Assembly: GCA_026706935.1 (NCBI GenBank)
Contig: JAPOXV010000018.1
Span: 496,001 to 560,000, forward strand
DNA length: 64,000 bases
DNA from: Gammaproteobacteria bacterium
GTDB taxonomy: Bacteria; Pseudomonadota; Gammaproteobacteria; Pseudomonadales; Azotimanducaceae
Direction: 5' to 3'
Shown here one piece after another: positions 47,301-55,536 of the stretch; within the stretch, counting starts at the first letter, position 1; each line of letters begins with the position of its first letter. The notes under the pieces were generated by a model. It was given only the letters and a program-made list of their open reading frames with translations, was not told the origin of the DNA and ran no database searches. The translations under genes and the position numbers were made by a program.

Positions 47301-48050
47301 AGACAGTTTCAAGGAATGGGAGATCCACTCAGCCTCCTTGAATGGGATGTGAAGGCTTACTTTGCATTAGGTGGTGCAATGCACGATACCGCAATAACAG
47401 CTTGGGGCATCAAAGGTTGGTACGACTATGTAAGACCGATTTCTGCGATACGGGCGATGGCAGATCGAGGTCAAAGTACCGATTCCGACCTAGCGTCATT
47501 TCACGAACTTGGTATCCCTCTACGGGTCGGCTATATCGAAGTAGTCAATGACACGGATCCGTTAGCAGGGAATGACGGGGAACACGTCGGAAAAATCAAG
47601 CTTTTTTCTTGGCGTAATCCACAGAACATTGACGATCCAGCAACTGACGCAGCGGGGGTTGGATGGATTCTCGCGGAAAATTGGTGGCCATACCAGCGAC
47701 CTACTTTCGTGACACCACCCTTTGCTGGCTATGTATCGGGGCATTCAACTTACTCGCGAGCTGCAGCCGAAGTGTTGACCGCAATTACTGGGAGTGCGTT
47801 TTTTCCAGGTGGGATGAGTGATTTCTTCATTGAGGCGGGAGAATTTTTAGTTTTTGAGGATGGGCCATCGAGAGATTTAGTCCTTCAATGGGCGACCTAT
47901 CGAGATGCTGCAGATCAATGTAGTCTATCGAGAATCTGGGGAGGAATACATCCACCAGCTGATGACCTTCCTGGGCGTCAAATCGGCTCAATCGTTGGAA
48001 TCGATGCGTTTGCGACCGCGGTTGGTTACTTCAACGGCGAACTGGATTAA
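44346..48050 (+). CDS. Lipoprotein fusing CRTAC1-type FG-GAP propeller to vanadium-haloperoxidase-like domain
   Basis: A 1234-residue protein with a lipoprotein signal (basic start, hydrophobic run, L-V-S-C30). Residues about 75-440 contain seven calcium-type repeats with the core D-x-D-x-D-G, followed by an ASPIC/UnbV domain (about 450-540), as in CRTAC1 proteins. Residues about 550-615 look like an InlB-type repeat (GESVRIEAAPAEEGYYFAHW). The rest is a vanadium-dependent haloperoxidase/PAP2-like domain with K1023-x6-R1030-P1031, SGH1133S and R1196-x5-H1202, the vanadate/phosphate-binding set. The start is a TTG at 44346. It would sit on the outer membrane or periplasmic face. Haloperoxidase or acid phosphatase activity cannot be told apart from sequence. 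It is transcribed alone. Confidence 0.88.
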   Translation: MKSLTSTLRTDIQYCVHLSIVFVSVILVSCGSGDSSSEPITSPPVAPEPESPPRIGLWFERDTSTFWYRAIEESAAGLVGGGVASADYDNDGDIDFYVVGGDIDPSHLYENQGDGTFIERAVLVGLSIDGWYSGPAFGDIDSDGDLDLFVSGIEGTQPRLFENRINESIGRFVEITNESGIDITAQNTVSATFYDYDNDGWLDLATTHWNSLKPGADTQTLWRNTRDGRFVAATFSSGLSGALLEGDTDFTFTANFTDFDNDGDGDLLMASDYDESQVLRNNGDGTFSNITDQKVIVDQAGMGAAVGDYDNDGDMDWFVTSIYNLDEDGSYFGNRMYRNDGNGEFSDVTLDLADGGWGWGACAADFDNDGALDIAHTNGWVDEGQWDYSEDNVRFFHNVDPTNLRFEERAMDIGFVNASQGRGIACFDMDRDGKQDIVLTNNAADNVVVFRNKTNNTNHYISIRLNGRHPNHFGIGAKIMATTDDLSQIRELGGSNNYVSHNPYEVHFGLGDEIRADIRVIWPDGAESEILRTPVDRLITIDQPPPVNRLAVARGNGGGIFEAGESVRIEAAPAEEGYYFAHWRSDNGGSFENARAPSTYFTMPQGSVTVVATYLPGVAPEASVSVARRWNEVLLEAIRNDYARPTVHARNLFHFSAAIYDAWTLYDDTATPWLLGKERSSYFCRSDTVEPIADLAQAQEEAISHAASLLLRHRFAQSPGAAQTLRDSDTLLGFLGFDVEVDQLKDGSPAALGRLIGRCYIEFGFLDESNEVEEYGNKHYKPVNQPLKPHEPGNPSISDLNRWQPLSLREFVDQAGNPSGSTPEFLSPEWGGVVPFALVDDDLTIYHRDGYDYKVYHDPGPPPMVDGDDSAEYKWSHSLVAIWSSHLDPTDGVLWDISPASIGNIDQYPTSFDRHADFFKIEGGDPSRGYSENPVTREAYSPQLVPRGDYTRALAEFWADGPDSETPPGHWFVILNEVTDHPLLTRQFQGMGDPLSLLEWDVKAYFALGGAMHDTAITAWGIKGWYDYVRPISAIRAMADRGQSTDSDLASFHELGIPLRVGYIEVVNDTDPLAGNDGEHVGKIKLFSWRNPQNIDDPATDAAGVGWILAENWWPYQRPTFVTPPFAGYVSGHSTYSRAAAEVLTAITGSAFFPGGMSDFFIEAGEFLVFEDGPSRDLVLQWATYRDAADQCSLSRIWGGIHPPADDLPGRQIGSIVGIDAFATAVGYFNGELD

Positions 48051-48289
48051 GCGCAAAAACCTCCCGGCACGAAGGACCATTCTTGTCGACTCGAAAGGAC
48101 TAAGTCGCAATCTGCTCAATGCCGGCGATACTGCAAACGAGAGGATTCCCGGCATACAGCGTTATCCTTTGCAACCGGGAGAGCATTACCGCTTGGGAAG
48201 CGATCTAATCAGTACAAGGTACGACAAAAGCGAGTTCGCTGTATTCTCGGTCACGCGCCTCGTACGACAAAAACAAGAAAGGAAAACAG

Positions 48290-49978
48290 ATGGCACATGA
48301 TCTAGTGATACGTGACGGTCTGATCGTCGATGGATTAGGAACCGAGACATTTCGTGGCGACGTTGCAGTCGATGGAGACAGGATTGCCGAAATAGGCGTC
48401 GTTTCCTCTCGAGGAACCAAAGAAATCAATGCCGGCGGAAACTTGATCACACCTGGATTCGTCGACATTCACACCCACCTTGATGCCCAATTTGGATGGG
48501 ATCCTCTCGGTACGTCGTCCTGCTATCACGGGATTACTTCGGTCGTTCTAGGCAATTGCGGTGTTACTTTCGCGCCATGCAAACCCAACGACCGCGAGTA
48601 CTTAGCCGAATTGATGGAGTCGGTTGAGGACATCCCCCGGCAGTCCATTCTCGAAGGGTTGAGCTGGGACTGGGAAACCTACGGCGAATATCTGAATGAG
48701 ATGGATCGCCTCCCTAAAGGTATCAATGTCGGAGGCATGGTCGGTCATTGTGCAGTTCGTTATGCCGCGATGGGGGAACGAAGTCTGGATGAAACTCCGG
48801 CCGAAGAAAACGATATCGAACGCATGTGCGAGCTCGTTGACGAAGCGATCAGTTCTGGTGCGCTCGGATTTTCAACGTCACGTACGTTTCTGCATCGTGT
48901 GCCGGATGGTCGTCCAGTGCCGGGTACATATGCTCAGCCCGATGAATTACTAGCTATCGGGCGAGTATTAGGTAAGCAGCAACGCGGTGTATTTGAAGCA
49001 GCAGCACGTCTTGGCGAACGCGATGCACCAGACCTACCTAACACCCGCAGGGAAGTTGCTTGGATGGGCGAACTTTCGCGCGAAAACAACGTTAACGTCA
49101 CCTTTGGACTCGCCCACAGCGAGCGTCGTGAAACACTCTACCAATCGGTTGTCGAATTCGCTTTAGAAGAAAATGCCAAAGGCGCTCGACTACGCCCACA
49201 GACGACGTCCCGTCCCATTGGAAGCCTATATAGTCTCCATAACCGGACGATGTTCGACCGATCAATGCCGTGGCGCGCTCTTAAAGACAGAAACTTCGGC
49301 GCTCGACTTGAAGACATGCGTGATGCAACCAACCGTAAGCGATTGATTGACAGTGTTGACCTCGACGATATCGAACTTGATTTTGACAGACTCTATGTGC
49401 TTACTCCCGATCGTGTTCGCTACGACATGCAACCGAGAGACTCGTTGGGGTACATTGCACGGCAACGAAAAGAGTCCGTCGTCGAAGCATTCATAAATCT
49501 CAATCTAGAAACTAACGGTCGCGTAGTTTTTTACTATGCATTTCTTAACCAACGTCTGGATCCTATCGAATACATGATGAGCAAGCCAGTGGTTGCGATG
49601 GGTCTAGCAGATTCGGGTGCACACGTTGGTCAGATCATGGATGCTAGTCAACCAACGTGGCTCCTGGCTTACTGGGTTCGTGAACGTGAAATGCTCCCCG
49701 TCGAAGACGCAATTCGACGTTGGACCTCTGATACTGCTGATTTATTTGGTATAGAGAATCGCGGTCGCCTTCAAATTGGTGCTTATGCAGACATCAACGT
49801 CATCGATCTTGAGCGTCTTGGAATGGAGGTACCAAGCTACCAATACGACTTTCCCGGAGGCGCCGGACGCTACGTTCAACGAGCTCGAGGATTCAAGCAC
49901 ACGATTGTGAACGGCAAGCACTTCATGACGGACGGCGTCCCCACGGGGGAACTTGCTGGAGTTACTCTCCGCAGCTAG
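48290..49978 (+). CDS. Amidohydrolase, N-acyl-D-amino-acid deacylase-like (copy 3)
   Basis: A 562-residue amidohydrolase behind AAGGAAAACAG. It carries H61-x-H63 in IHTHLD, Cys in GNCGVTFAPC, and the Asp in LADSGAHVGQIMD, matching the zinc-dependent D-aminoacylase family. It is paralogous to the genes at 30829 and 39879. It differs by an arginine-rich stretch near residues 300-330 (RLRPQTTSRPIGSL). A PhyH dioxygenase gene follows after 16 bases on the same strand and is probably co-transcribed, so a hydroxylated N-acyl substrate is conceivable. Confidence 0.9.
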   Translation: MAHDLVIRDGLIVDGLGTETFRGDVAVDGDRIAEIGVVSSRGTKEINAGGNLITPGFVDIHTHLDAQFGWDPLGTSSCYHGITSVVLGNCGVTFAPCKPNDREYLAELMESVEDIPRQSILEGLSWDWETYGEYLNEMDRLPKGINVGGMVGHCAVRYAAMGERSLDETPAEENDIERMCELVDEAISSGALGFSTSRTFLHRVPDGRPVPGTYAQPDELLAIGRVLGKQQRGVFEAAARLGERDAPDLPNTRREVAWMGELSRENNVNVTFGLAHSERRETLYQSVVEFALEENAKGARLRPQTTSRPIGSLYSLHNRTMFDRSMPWRALKDRNFGARLEDMRDATNRKRLIDSVDLDDIELDFDRLYVLTPDRVRYDMQPRDSLGYIARQRKESVVEAFINLNLETNGRVVFYYAFLNQRLDPIEYMMSKPVVAMGLADSGAHVGQIMDASQPTWLLAYWVREREMLPVEDAIRRWTSDTADLFGIENRGRLQIGAYADINVIDLERLGMEVPSYQYDFPGGAGRYVQRARGFKHTIVNGKHFMTDGVPTGELAGVTLRS

Positions 49979-49994
49979 CCGACGGAAACTAAAT

Positions 49995-51107
49995 ATGGGT
50001 CAAGGACTCACACGTGAAGAAAAACAATCCCTTTACGAAGATGGTTATGTGATCGTCAGAGGTGCGGTCGAAGATCGACTCATTGACGCGGCGCATGACC
50101 ACATAAACAGCACCGAACGACCCAATATCATGGGTACGGATTCTGCATTCACGAACTTGGTCAACGCATCTTCGATTACACCAATCATGCATGAGGTCAT
50201 GGGTTACTTCGACCCACCAAAGGTGTGTCAAGTCGGCATTCGGTCCGTGAGTAAACCAAGTGATCGATTCAACAACCTCGGTTATCGTGAACGCGATATG
50301 CCTTACTTCGCATCGGAATCCCATGTCGACGGCAGTATGACGATTGCTGTGCCTCAGGAGGTCCAAGAAGGCACCGAGGATGAGATATACAGACGTTACA
50401 TCGCGTCTGGTCCTAACGGCAACCTAGGTAGAAGTCCAGATGTCATCGGACACAACATGGTGCCTATGTTCCAAGACCCAGAAATGACCTTAGGCCTTGG
50501 AAGCTTCACGGCATTCGTATTCGTCTGTCTGAACGATCAAACCGTCGAAGGTCGGGGCCAAACTTCGCTATTGAAAGGCTCACATCACGAAGTTGAGAGG
50601 TTTTTTCGATGGCAGCGTGACACCAACAATCACATAGGCGTCGAAGGTCCAGGTTGGCCCCGACTAAACCATGATGCACCGAATCGATGCGGGCTTGTTT
50701 ATCTTCCGGAAGCCGTTCGCGACAAGTTTCTTGACGCTGACTCTGAAAGTACCCCTGACGGTAAGAAATGGCCTCGACCGACACAAATCCTCATGGAACC
50801 TGGTGATGCATGCATCGCGATGTATCAAATCCCTCACTCTGGTACACGTAACGAGTTAGGTACAGAGTCACGCAAGAGCATCATCTTCCGGCTACGAAAT
50901 AAGAGTCGTCAGCCTGACAAGATGGTGAACGGTATCACCGATCATCCTGATAGGGGTCAGCGCGGTGAATGGCTCGATTACGAACCCGGCAATAACCCCT
51001 GGGAACGCTCGAAATATGCTATGTGCAATATGTGGCACGAATGGAGCGGAATGCGTGATACTGTCGCCCGGAATTCTGCGGCTAATCCGCTCAAGCTACG
51101 GACCTAA
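49995..51107 (+). CDS. Phytanoyl-CoA dioxygenase (PhyH) family protein
   Basis: A 370-residue Fe(II)/2-oxoglutarate dioxygenase. H110-x-D112 (SHVDGS) and the distal His in QIPHSGTRN make the facial triad, and R/K residues in SRKSIIFRLRN fit the 2-oxoglutarate site. The start chosen is the ATG at 49995 (MGQGLTREEKQSLYEDGYVI), which matches the family opening; an upstream frame overlaps the amidohydrolase gene. It is longer than the other PhyH proteins here because of an insertion around residues 125-160 before the distal half. It follows amidohydrolase copy 3 by 16 bases. Confidence 0.88.
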   Translation: MGQGLTREEKQSLYEDGYVIVRGAVEDRLIDAAHDHINSTERPNIMGTDSAFTNLVNASSITPIMHEVMGYFDPPKVCQVGIRSVSKPSDRFNNLGYRERDMPYFASESHVDGSMTIAVPQEVQEGTEDEIYRRYIASGPNGNLGRSPDVIGHNMVPMFQDPEMTLGLGSFTAFVFVCLNDQTVEGRGQTSLLKGSHHEVERFFRWQRDTNNHIGVEGPGWPRLNHDAPNRCGLVYLPEAVRDKFLDADSESTPDGKKWPRPTQILMEPGDACIAMYQIPHSGTRNELGTESRKSIIFRLRNKSRQPDKMVNGITDHPDRGQRGEWLDYEPGNNPWERSKYAMCNMWHEWSGMRDTVARNSAANPLKLRT

Positions 51108-51145
51108 TAGCTGCTCAACGTAGCGATGCATCAATCGATCTAGAA

Positions 51146-52186
51146 CTACCGTGTATCGCCACGAGCGAATGCAGAGATACTGACTGCAGTCTCACGCGCA
51201 ATGTCGGGGCACATCGACGGGAATACCTCCGCACCATGAGTGGTTCCCATCACCTGTCGACAATATGCTCGAACGCCTGAACGTAGTAGCAAACGATAGA
51301 AATTGATGCCTTCATCTCTGAGTGGATCACACTCGTTCACACTAATCATCGTCGGCGGTAGACCCTTTACATCCGATTCAGTTGCAAAACCTGGCCATGC
51401 GAGTGGATTCTTCTTATCGAATTCGTCAATTCCGTAAGCCATTGCACCACGATTGTTGTGCAAATCAAGCAAGATACCGTTGTTTTCTATCGATGACGGG
51501 CTGTCATCAACAGGCCATTGACCCGCGATATACGGACACAACGCATATAGTCCTTTGATGCGCTCGACGTCACCGTCTTTCAAGAGTTGCAAACCAGCCG
51601 CTAACGTCAAGTTACCTCCGCCGCTCTCACCTGCAACAATGACGTTGTCCGCATCGAAGTTCAATTCACTCGCCAGATCAGGCAGTTGACGAAGTACGGA
51701 TACGCAATCGTTCAGGCCCGCCGGGTACGGCTCAATTTCCGGTACCGAGGACGGCATCAAGCAATTTCGAAAATCGATCATGACTACCACAACGCCGTAT
51801 GAAGCCATGATCTTTCCCCAGGCGCGGTAATTTCCGTAGAAACATGACATCGTCTGCATACCACCACCGTGTATGTAGTAGACGCAAGGCAGCTGGTCAT
51901 GCGTTTCCGGTCGGATTATTTGCAAATTGACCGTATTCCCATCGGGTTGTGAAATTGCTGTTCTCCTATCAACCGTTAATCCACGTTGCGGCGCGGTCGG
52001 TTCTGAATCCACCGCTTCGAATATACGCTGAAGCTCTGCCTCACGGGCGAGTCCCGCTGGTGAATTCGCTTGTTCCACGAGTTCTTCACGGCTGGAAGCG
52101 TCACCAGGATTTGGAACTTCTGGCATCGCCAGGAGCATCTGCTTGAGTCGTGGATCAATCCGTGGGTCTTCAGCGATATTTGGCAT
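51146..52186 (-). CDS. Alpha/beta hydrolase (HSL-type esterase)
   Basis: An HSL/type IV esterase of 346 residues from the ATG at 52186, with AAGGA about eight bases upstream; an upstream extension to 52231 lacks a site. The oxyanion-hole motif HGGG (H106-G109) is followed by S188 in GESGGG, the catalytic serine. The acid (NECDPLRDEG) and histidine (TTHGAEVF) complete the triad. These enzymes hydrolyse short-chain esters, and some act on lactones or acylated small molecules. The gene stands between two plus-strand operons and is transcribed opposite to both. Confidence 0.92.
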   Translation of the reverse strand: MPNIAEDPRIDPRLKQMLLAMPEVPNPGDASSREELVEQANSPAGLAREAELQRIFEAVDSEPTAPQRGLTVDRRTAISQPDGNTVNLQIIRPETHDQLPCVYYIHGGGMQTMSCFYGNYRAWGKIMASYGVVVVMIDFRNCLMPSSVPEIEPYPAGLNDCVSVLRQLPDLASELNFDADNVIVAGESGGGNLTLAAGLQLLKDGDVERIKGLYALCPYIAGQWPVDDSPSSIENNGILLDLHNNRGAMAYGIDEFDKKNPLAWPGFATESDVKGLPPTMISVNECDPLRDEGINFYRLLLRSGVRAYCRQVMGTTHGAEVFPSMCPDIARETAVSISAFARGDTR

Positions 52187-52334
52187 TAGACTTCCTTGCG
52201 ACAAGGGTTCTGGAAGAAACGAAAGGCGCAATCATATTGAGCCGAAAGATCTATCAATTCGAACGTAACAGCATCTAGGTATAAAGTTCGACCTATCGTT
52301 ATATGAACTCGATACTGATGGTGATTGCTTCGTA

Positions 52335-53147
52335 ATGAAGGGCAAAACCACCGAACGTCTCTCGCCAGCCATGGGCGTTCGAGTAGATGGTCTCGATCTC
52401 AAATACGCGAATGACGAGATGGTTGCGGAGTTACGCAGCTTACTTAACGAGCACCATGTGGTTTGTGTAAGCGAGCAAGACCTTCATGAAGAGGAACAAC
52501 AATCGTTTGGCATGTTGTGGGGCGAGTTACTAACCCACCCAGCCTCGATGAAACGAAGTAATCCTCATGTGCAAATGCTCACCGGCGACGGTCGTGCGAA
52601 GAATCGCGCCTTCGGATCCTGGCACTCGGATATGACGTGGCACCCTACCCCGCCGTGGATTACGATGCTGCACTCTCGCACGATTCCAGGTTTCGGTGGC
52701 GACACGGGTTACGCGAATCAACACTTGGCGTGGGAATATCTCGATCAAGCGCGCAAAGACCAACGTCGATCCCACCGTCGATATCTTCCAACGGCTGAGC
52801 AGCTACTCGATTCACGTGCGAATCACACCGGGAAAGGATTCGGACCCAACGTTCCAGATTCAATCCATCCTGTCATTCGAACGCATAATGAGAACGGCAA
52901 ACAAGCGCTTTATGTAAATCCAGAATTCACAACTCATATCGTCGATGTACCTGAGGAAAAATCGCGCGGAATGCTGTTCCCGCTCTGGCTGCATGCAATA
53001 ACGGAGGAGTTCTCCTACCGACATCGGTGGCGTGCAGGCGACATTGTGATCTGGGACAATCGATCTGTCATGCATACTGCAATTCTTGACTACGACGAAC
53101 CTCGAGCAATGCAACGAATCGTTATTAAAGGCGACAAGCCCACCTAA
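52335..53147 (+). CDS. TauD/TfdA-family Fe(II)/2-oxoglutarate dioxygenase
   Basis: A 270-residue dioxygenase of the taurine/2,4-D dioxygenase family. The iron triad is H97-x-D99 (WHSDMTW) and H247 (NRSVMHTAI), and the C-terminal arginines in RAMQRIVIKG bind 2-oxoglutarate. The N-terminus (ERLSPAMGVRVDGLDL) is typical. It begins a plus-strand operon that continues with a small lipoprotein (one base later), an enoyl-CoA hydratase, a PhyH protein and two acyl-CoA dehydrogenases. Substrates of this family include sulfonates, aryloxyacids and carnitine precursors; here an acyl or ether-linked substrate is more likely. Confidence 0.92.
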   Translation: MKGKTTERLSPAMGVRVDGLDLKYANDEMVAELRSLLNEHHVVCVSEQDLHEEEQQSFGMLWGELLTHPASMKRSNPHVQMLTGDGRAKNRAFGSWHSDMTWHPTPPWITMLHSRTIPGFGGDTGYANQHLAWEYLDQARKDQRRSHRRYLPTAEQLLDSRANHTGKGFGPNVPDSIHPVIRTHNENGKQALYVNPEFTTHIVDVPEEKSRGMLFPLWLHAITEEFSYRHRWRAGDIVIWDNRSVMHTAILDYDEPRAMQRIVIKGDKPT

Positions 53148-53148
53148 T

Positions 53149-53535
53149 TTGCCTCGGTTTTTAGTGTTGTGTGCGAAACTGTCCTTGTGCGTTTGCGTTA
53201 GTTCGTGTGGCAACAGTGACGCGATTGGCGATCTCACGGCGAAATACCCGATCGAGATTGAAAGTTGTGTGTGTCGGTTTCTTGCTTTCGAATCCGACAG
53301 TTATTCCGGTATACCGTACAACGACATGCTCTCGCAGTGTAATAAGTTCACACGTGATGGACATCCTAGTCTACCGCCCGATATCGTGAGTAACCCGACA
53401 ATTGATTCGTTGCGTTGCACGGAAGCGGTCGATGACTGGCACGAAACCGTATCAGAAGAACGTGCGCAACAGGCATCCAATCGACGTAACTATGAAGAAC
53501 TATCCCGAACTAGCGAGCAACTACACCATGATTGA
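53149..53535 (+). CDS. Small cysteine-rich lipoprotein candidate
   Basis: A 128-residue frame starting at TTG one base after the TauD stop and overlapping the next gene by eight bases. It opens with a basic, hydrophobic leader (LPRFLVLCAKLSLCVC) ending in V-S-S-C20, a good lipobox, followed by GNSD. Four more cysteines (in ESCVCR, SQCNK and LRCTE) suggest disulphides or a metal site. No family is recognised. The GTG at 53164 is an alternative start. A real gene is supported by the lipobox, length and tight spacing, but the reading frame has no other confirmation. Confidence 0.55.
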   Translation: MPRFLVLCAKLSLCVCVSSCGNSDAIGDLTAKYPIEIESCVCRFLAFESDSYSGIPYNDMLSQCNKFTRDGHPSLPPDIVSNPTIDSLRCTEAVDDWHETVSEERAQQASNRRNYEELSRTSEQLHHD

Positions 53536-54334
53536 CCACGAATTTTCCGTCACAGAGTTCGAAGTAGACGGGCATGTAGCTCGCATTACATTGAATCGAC
53601 CAGAAGCCATGAATTCTCTGAACCCCGAAATTCGTTGGGAACTTTCGAAACGGTGGGATACCGTCGAAGAAGATCCTGACATCTGGGTTGCCATCGTTAC
53701 GGGCGCAGGCGAAAGAGCTTTTTGCGCCGGCGCAGATCTCAAACACCGTTCACGCGAACGCGAGGCAACGCAAGAATTGCGCGAAAAGTGGCAACGTATG
53801 AATGCTGAAACAAAATCGTTACACGAACGATGGTACTACCCCAAGCCCATCATCGCTGCTGTTAACGGTTTTGCGCTCGGTGGAGGATTGGAGCTGGCGA
53901 TGTCGTGCGACATCATCGTAGCCGCCGAACACGCGGAGCTTGGTCTACCAGAACCGAGACGTGGCTTGATAGCAGGCGCTGCTGGCGTACATCGCCTGCC
54001 ACGTCAGATAGGCTTGAAGGTTGCGATGGGATATATGCTTACGGGGCGTCATATGTCCGCGCAACGTGCATACGAGCTAGGTCTCGTAAACGACGTGGTG
54101 CCAGCGTCCAAACTCCGCGAAACTGTCGATGCTTACGTGGAAGATATCCTAAAGTGCGCGCCACTCTCAGTCCGAGCGACGAAAGAAGCGACCATGCGAG
54201 GTTTGGACATGCCACTGGCACAAGCGTACTACACGCCCTATGAGTGGGAGAGTCGTCGTGCAAAATCGCAAGATGCGATCGAAGGACCGCGTGCATTCGC
54301 AGAGAAACGCACACCAGATTGGAAAGGACAATAG
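53528..54334 (+). CDS. Enoyl-CoA hydratase/isomerase family protein
   Basis: A 268-residue crotonase-fold protein. The start is placed at ATG 53528 (MIDHEFSVTEFEVDGHVARI), which matches the family; earlier in-frame ATGs overlap the lipoprotein frame. Oxyanion-hole segments are CAGADLKHR and NGFALGGGLELAMSCD, and the catalytic glutamate is expected in LGLPEPRRGL. It hydrates 2-enoyl-CoA or isomerises double bonds. It is followed 12 bases later by a PhyH gene. With the acyl-CoA dehydrogenases downstream it forms the core of a beta-oxidation-like block. Confidence 0.92.
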   Translation: MIDHEFSVTEFEVDGHVARITLNRPEAMNSLNPEIRWELSKRWDTVEEDPDIWVAIVTGAGERAFCAGADLKHRSREREATQELREKWQRMNAETKSLHERWYYPKPIIAAVNGFALGGGLELAMSCDIIVAAEHAELGLPEPRRGLIAGAAGVHRLPRQIGLKVAMGYMLTGRHMSAQRAYELGLVNDVVPASKLRETVDAYVEDILKCAPLSVRATKEATMRGLDMPLAQAYYTPYEWESRRAKSQDAIEGPRAFAEKRTPDWKGQ

Positions 54335-54346
54335 AGAAAGGAAGCC

Positions 54347-55474
54347 GTGACATCACATCAAGACATTGAGACCTACTGCGCGGAAGGAACACAACGCGCA
54401 CACTCGCTCGGTAATCGCGGTCCGCTCGTATTCGACTCCAGCGGCAACGTTGACGAAGACATCCTCAGGTGTTACCACGAAGTGGGTTTCTACGTGTTTG
54501 AGCAGGCAATTTCACTAAATGAAATCGAGGAGATTCGGAGCGAATTCAACGAAGTACTCTCAAGGGCGCCCGTCCACGCCGATGCGACAGTCGATGCAGA
54601 CGGAAACCCTGCGATCGGTCAAGAGTTCAAGTTTCGATCGTTCCAATACGCCAGACCTCTTTCTGATCCCTACGGAGGAACTGACGCTGCAAACGGACGT
54701 TATGAAACGAAGATGAGTGAGCCATCACCTGCGGAAGATGCACCGAGTGAAACGATTTTTTTCATTACCGGTATGTGCCAACTCATGGATTCGTGTTTAC
54801 GGCACTATGGCAATCCTCGTCTACTTAAAGTCGCAGAAACGTTGAACGGGTCAGATTTCACACCGTTCACGGATGGTATCTGGATAAAAGAGCCCGAACT
54901 CGGCACATCAGTCGCGTGGCACCAGGACGGTACAACGCTTTGGCAGCGAGCCGATTGGCACGAAGATATTCATGGATTTAACTTCATGACACAACTGTAT
55001 GACACGACTGCGGAAAACGCGCTTTGGGTTGTACCAGGATCGCATAAAAACGGCAAAATCGACATTCGTAAACGCGTAGCCGAAGTAGGTACGGACCGCC
55101 TTCCAGATGCGACGCCGATGTTGTGTAACGCGGGTGATGTCGCGATCTGCAATCGCCAAGTTCTACACGGCAGCTTCGCCAATACGTCGACACAACGTCG
55201 GGTCACCGTCGTTCACGGCTTCCATATGCGTAGTTCAGTCCTCGGTGCAGAAACTTCGTTTCCGGCAGGTTCTTCCGTACGCTACGACGAAGAAAGGGTG
55301 CATCGAAGTTCAAGGTTGATCCCATTGGCAGTCGACGCGCGACGGCAGTACTATAAGGACGAAGAGCCCTACTTATATAAACCGCTGAGTCATGAAATTG
55401 AAGAAAACCGGTTTAACGATAAAACTCGCGATACCCTACTGAAGAACTACAACATGTATGCGCTCGGACTTTGA
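54347..55474 (+). CDS. Phytanoyl-CoA dioxygenase (PhyH) family protein
   Basis: A 375-residue Fe(II)/2-oxoglutarate dioxygenase starting at GTG with AAAGGAAG upstream. The iron ligands are H192-x-D194 (VAWHQDGTTLW) and H274 (RQVLHGSFAN), and the basic residues in STQRRVTVVHGF fit the 2-oxoglutarate site. The HQDGTTLW pattern is shared by PhyH proteins acting on acyl-CoA or long-chain substrates. It stands between the enoyl-CoA hydratase (12 bases) and two acyl-CoA dehydrogenases (62 bases), so alpha-hydroxylation of a branched acyl-CoA before beta-oxidation is a reasonable guess, as in phytanate breakdown. Confidence 0.9.
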   Translation: MTSHQDIETYCAEGTQRAHSLGNRGPLVFDSSGNVDEDILRCYHEVGFYVFEQAISLNEIEEIRSEFNEVLSRAPVHADATVDADGNPAIGQEFKFRSFQYARPLSDPYGGTDAANGRYETKMSEPSPAEDAPSETIFFITGMCQLMDSCLRHYGNPRLLKVAETLNGSDFTPFTDGIWIKEPELGTSVAWHQDGTTLWQRADWHEDIHGFNFMTQLYDTTAENALWVVPGSHKNGKIDIRKRVAEVGTDRLPDATPMLCNAGDVAICNRQVLHGSFANTSTQRRVTVVHGFHMRSSVLGAETSFPAGSSVRYDEERVHRSSRLIPLAVDARRQYYKDEEPYLYKPLSHEIEENRFNDKTRDTLLKNYNMYALGL

Positions 55475-55536
55475 AGACCTCAGTTTCACACCGATTACAT
55501 CAGTTCCTCGTACGTATTCGAAATAAGTAGATCACA

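Noticed and set aside
47905-48300. Open plus-strand frame of 131 codons across the end of the fusion gene and the following gap
   Set aside because: It overlaps well-supported coding sequence in another frame, has no family resemblance and no ribosome binding site; the gap before the next gene is otherwise empty.
53402-53527. Upstream extension of the enoyl-CoA hydratase frame
   Set aside because: Residues in this stretch do not fit the crotonase N-terminus, and it overlaps the lipoprotein frame; the ATG at 53528 gives the expected start.
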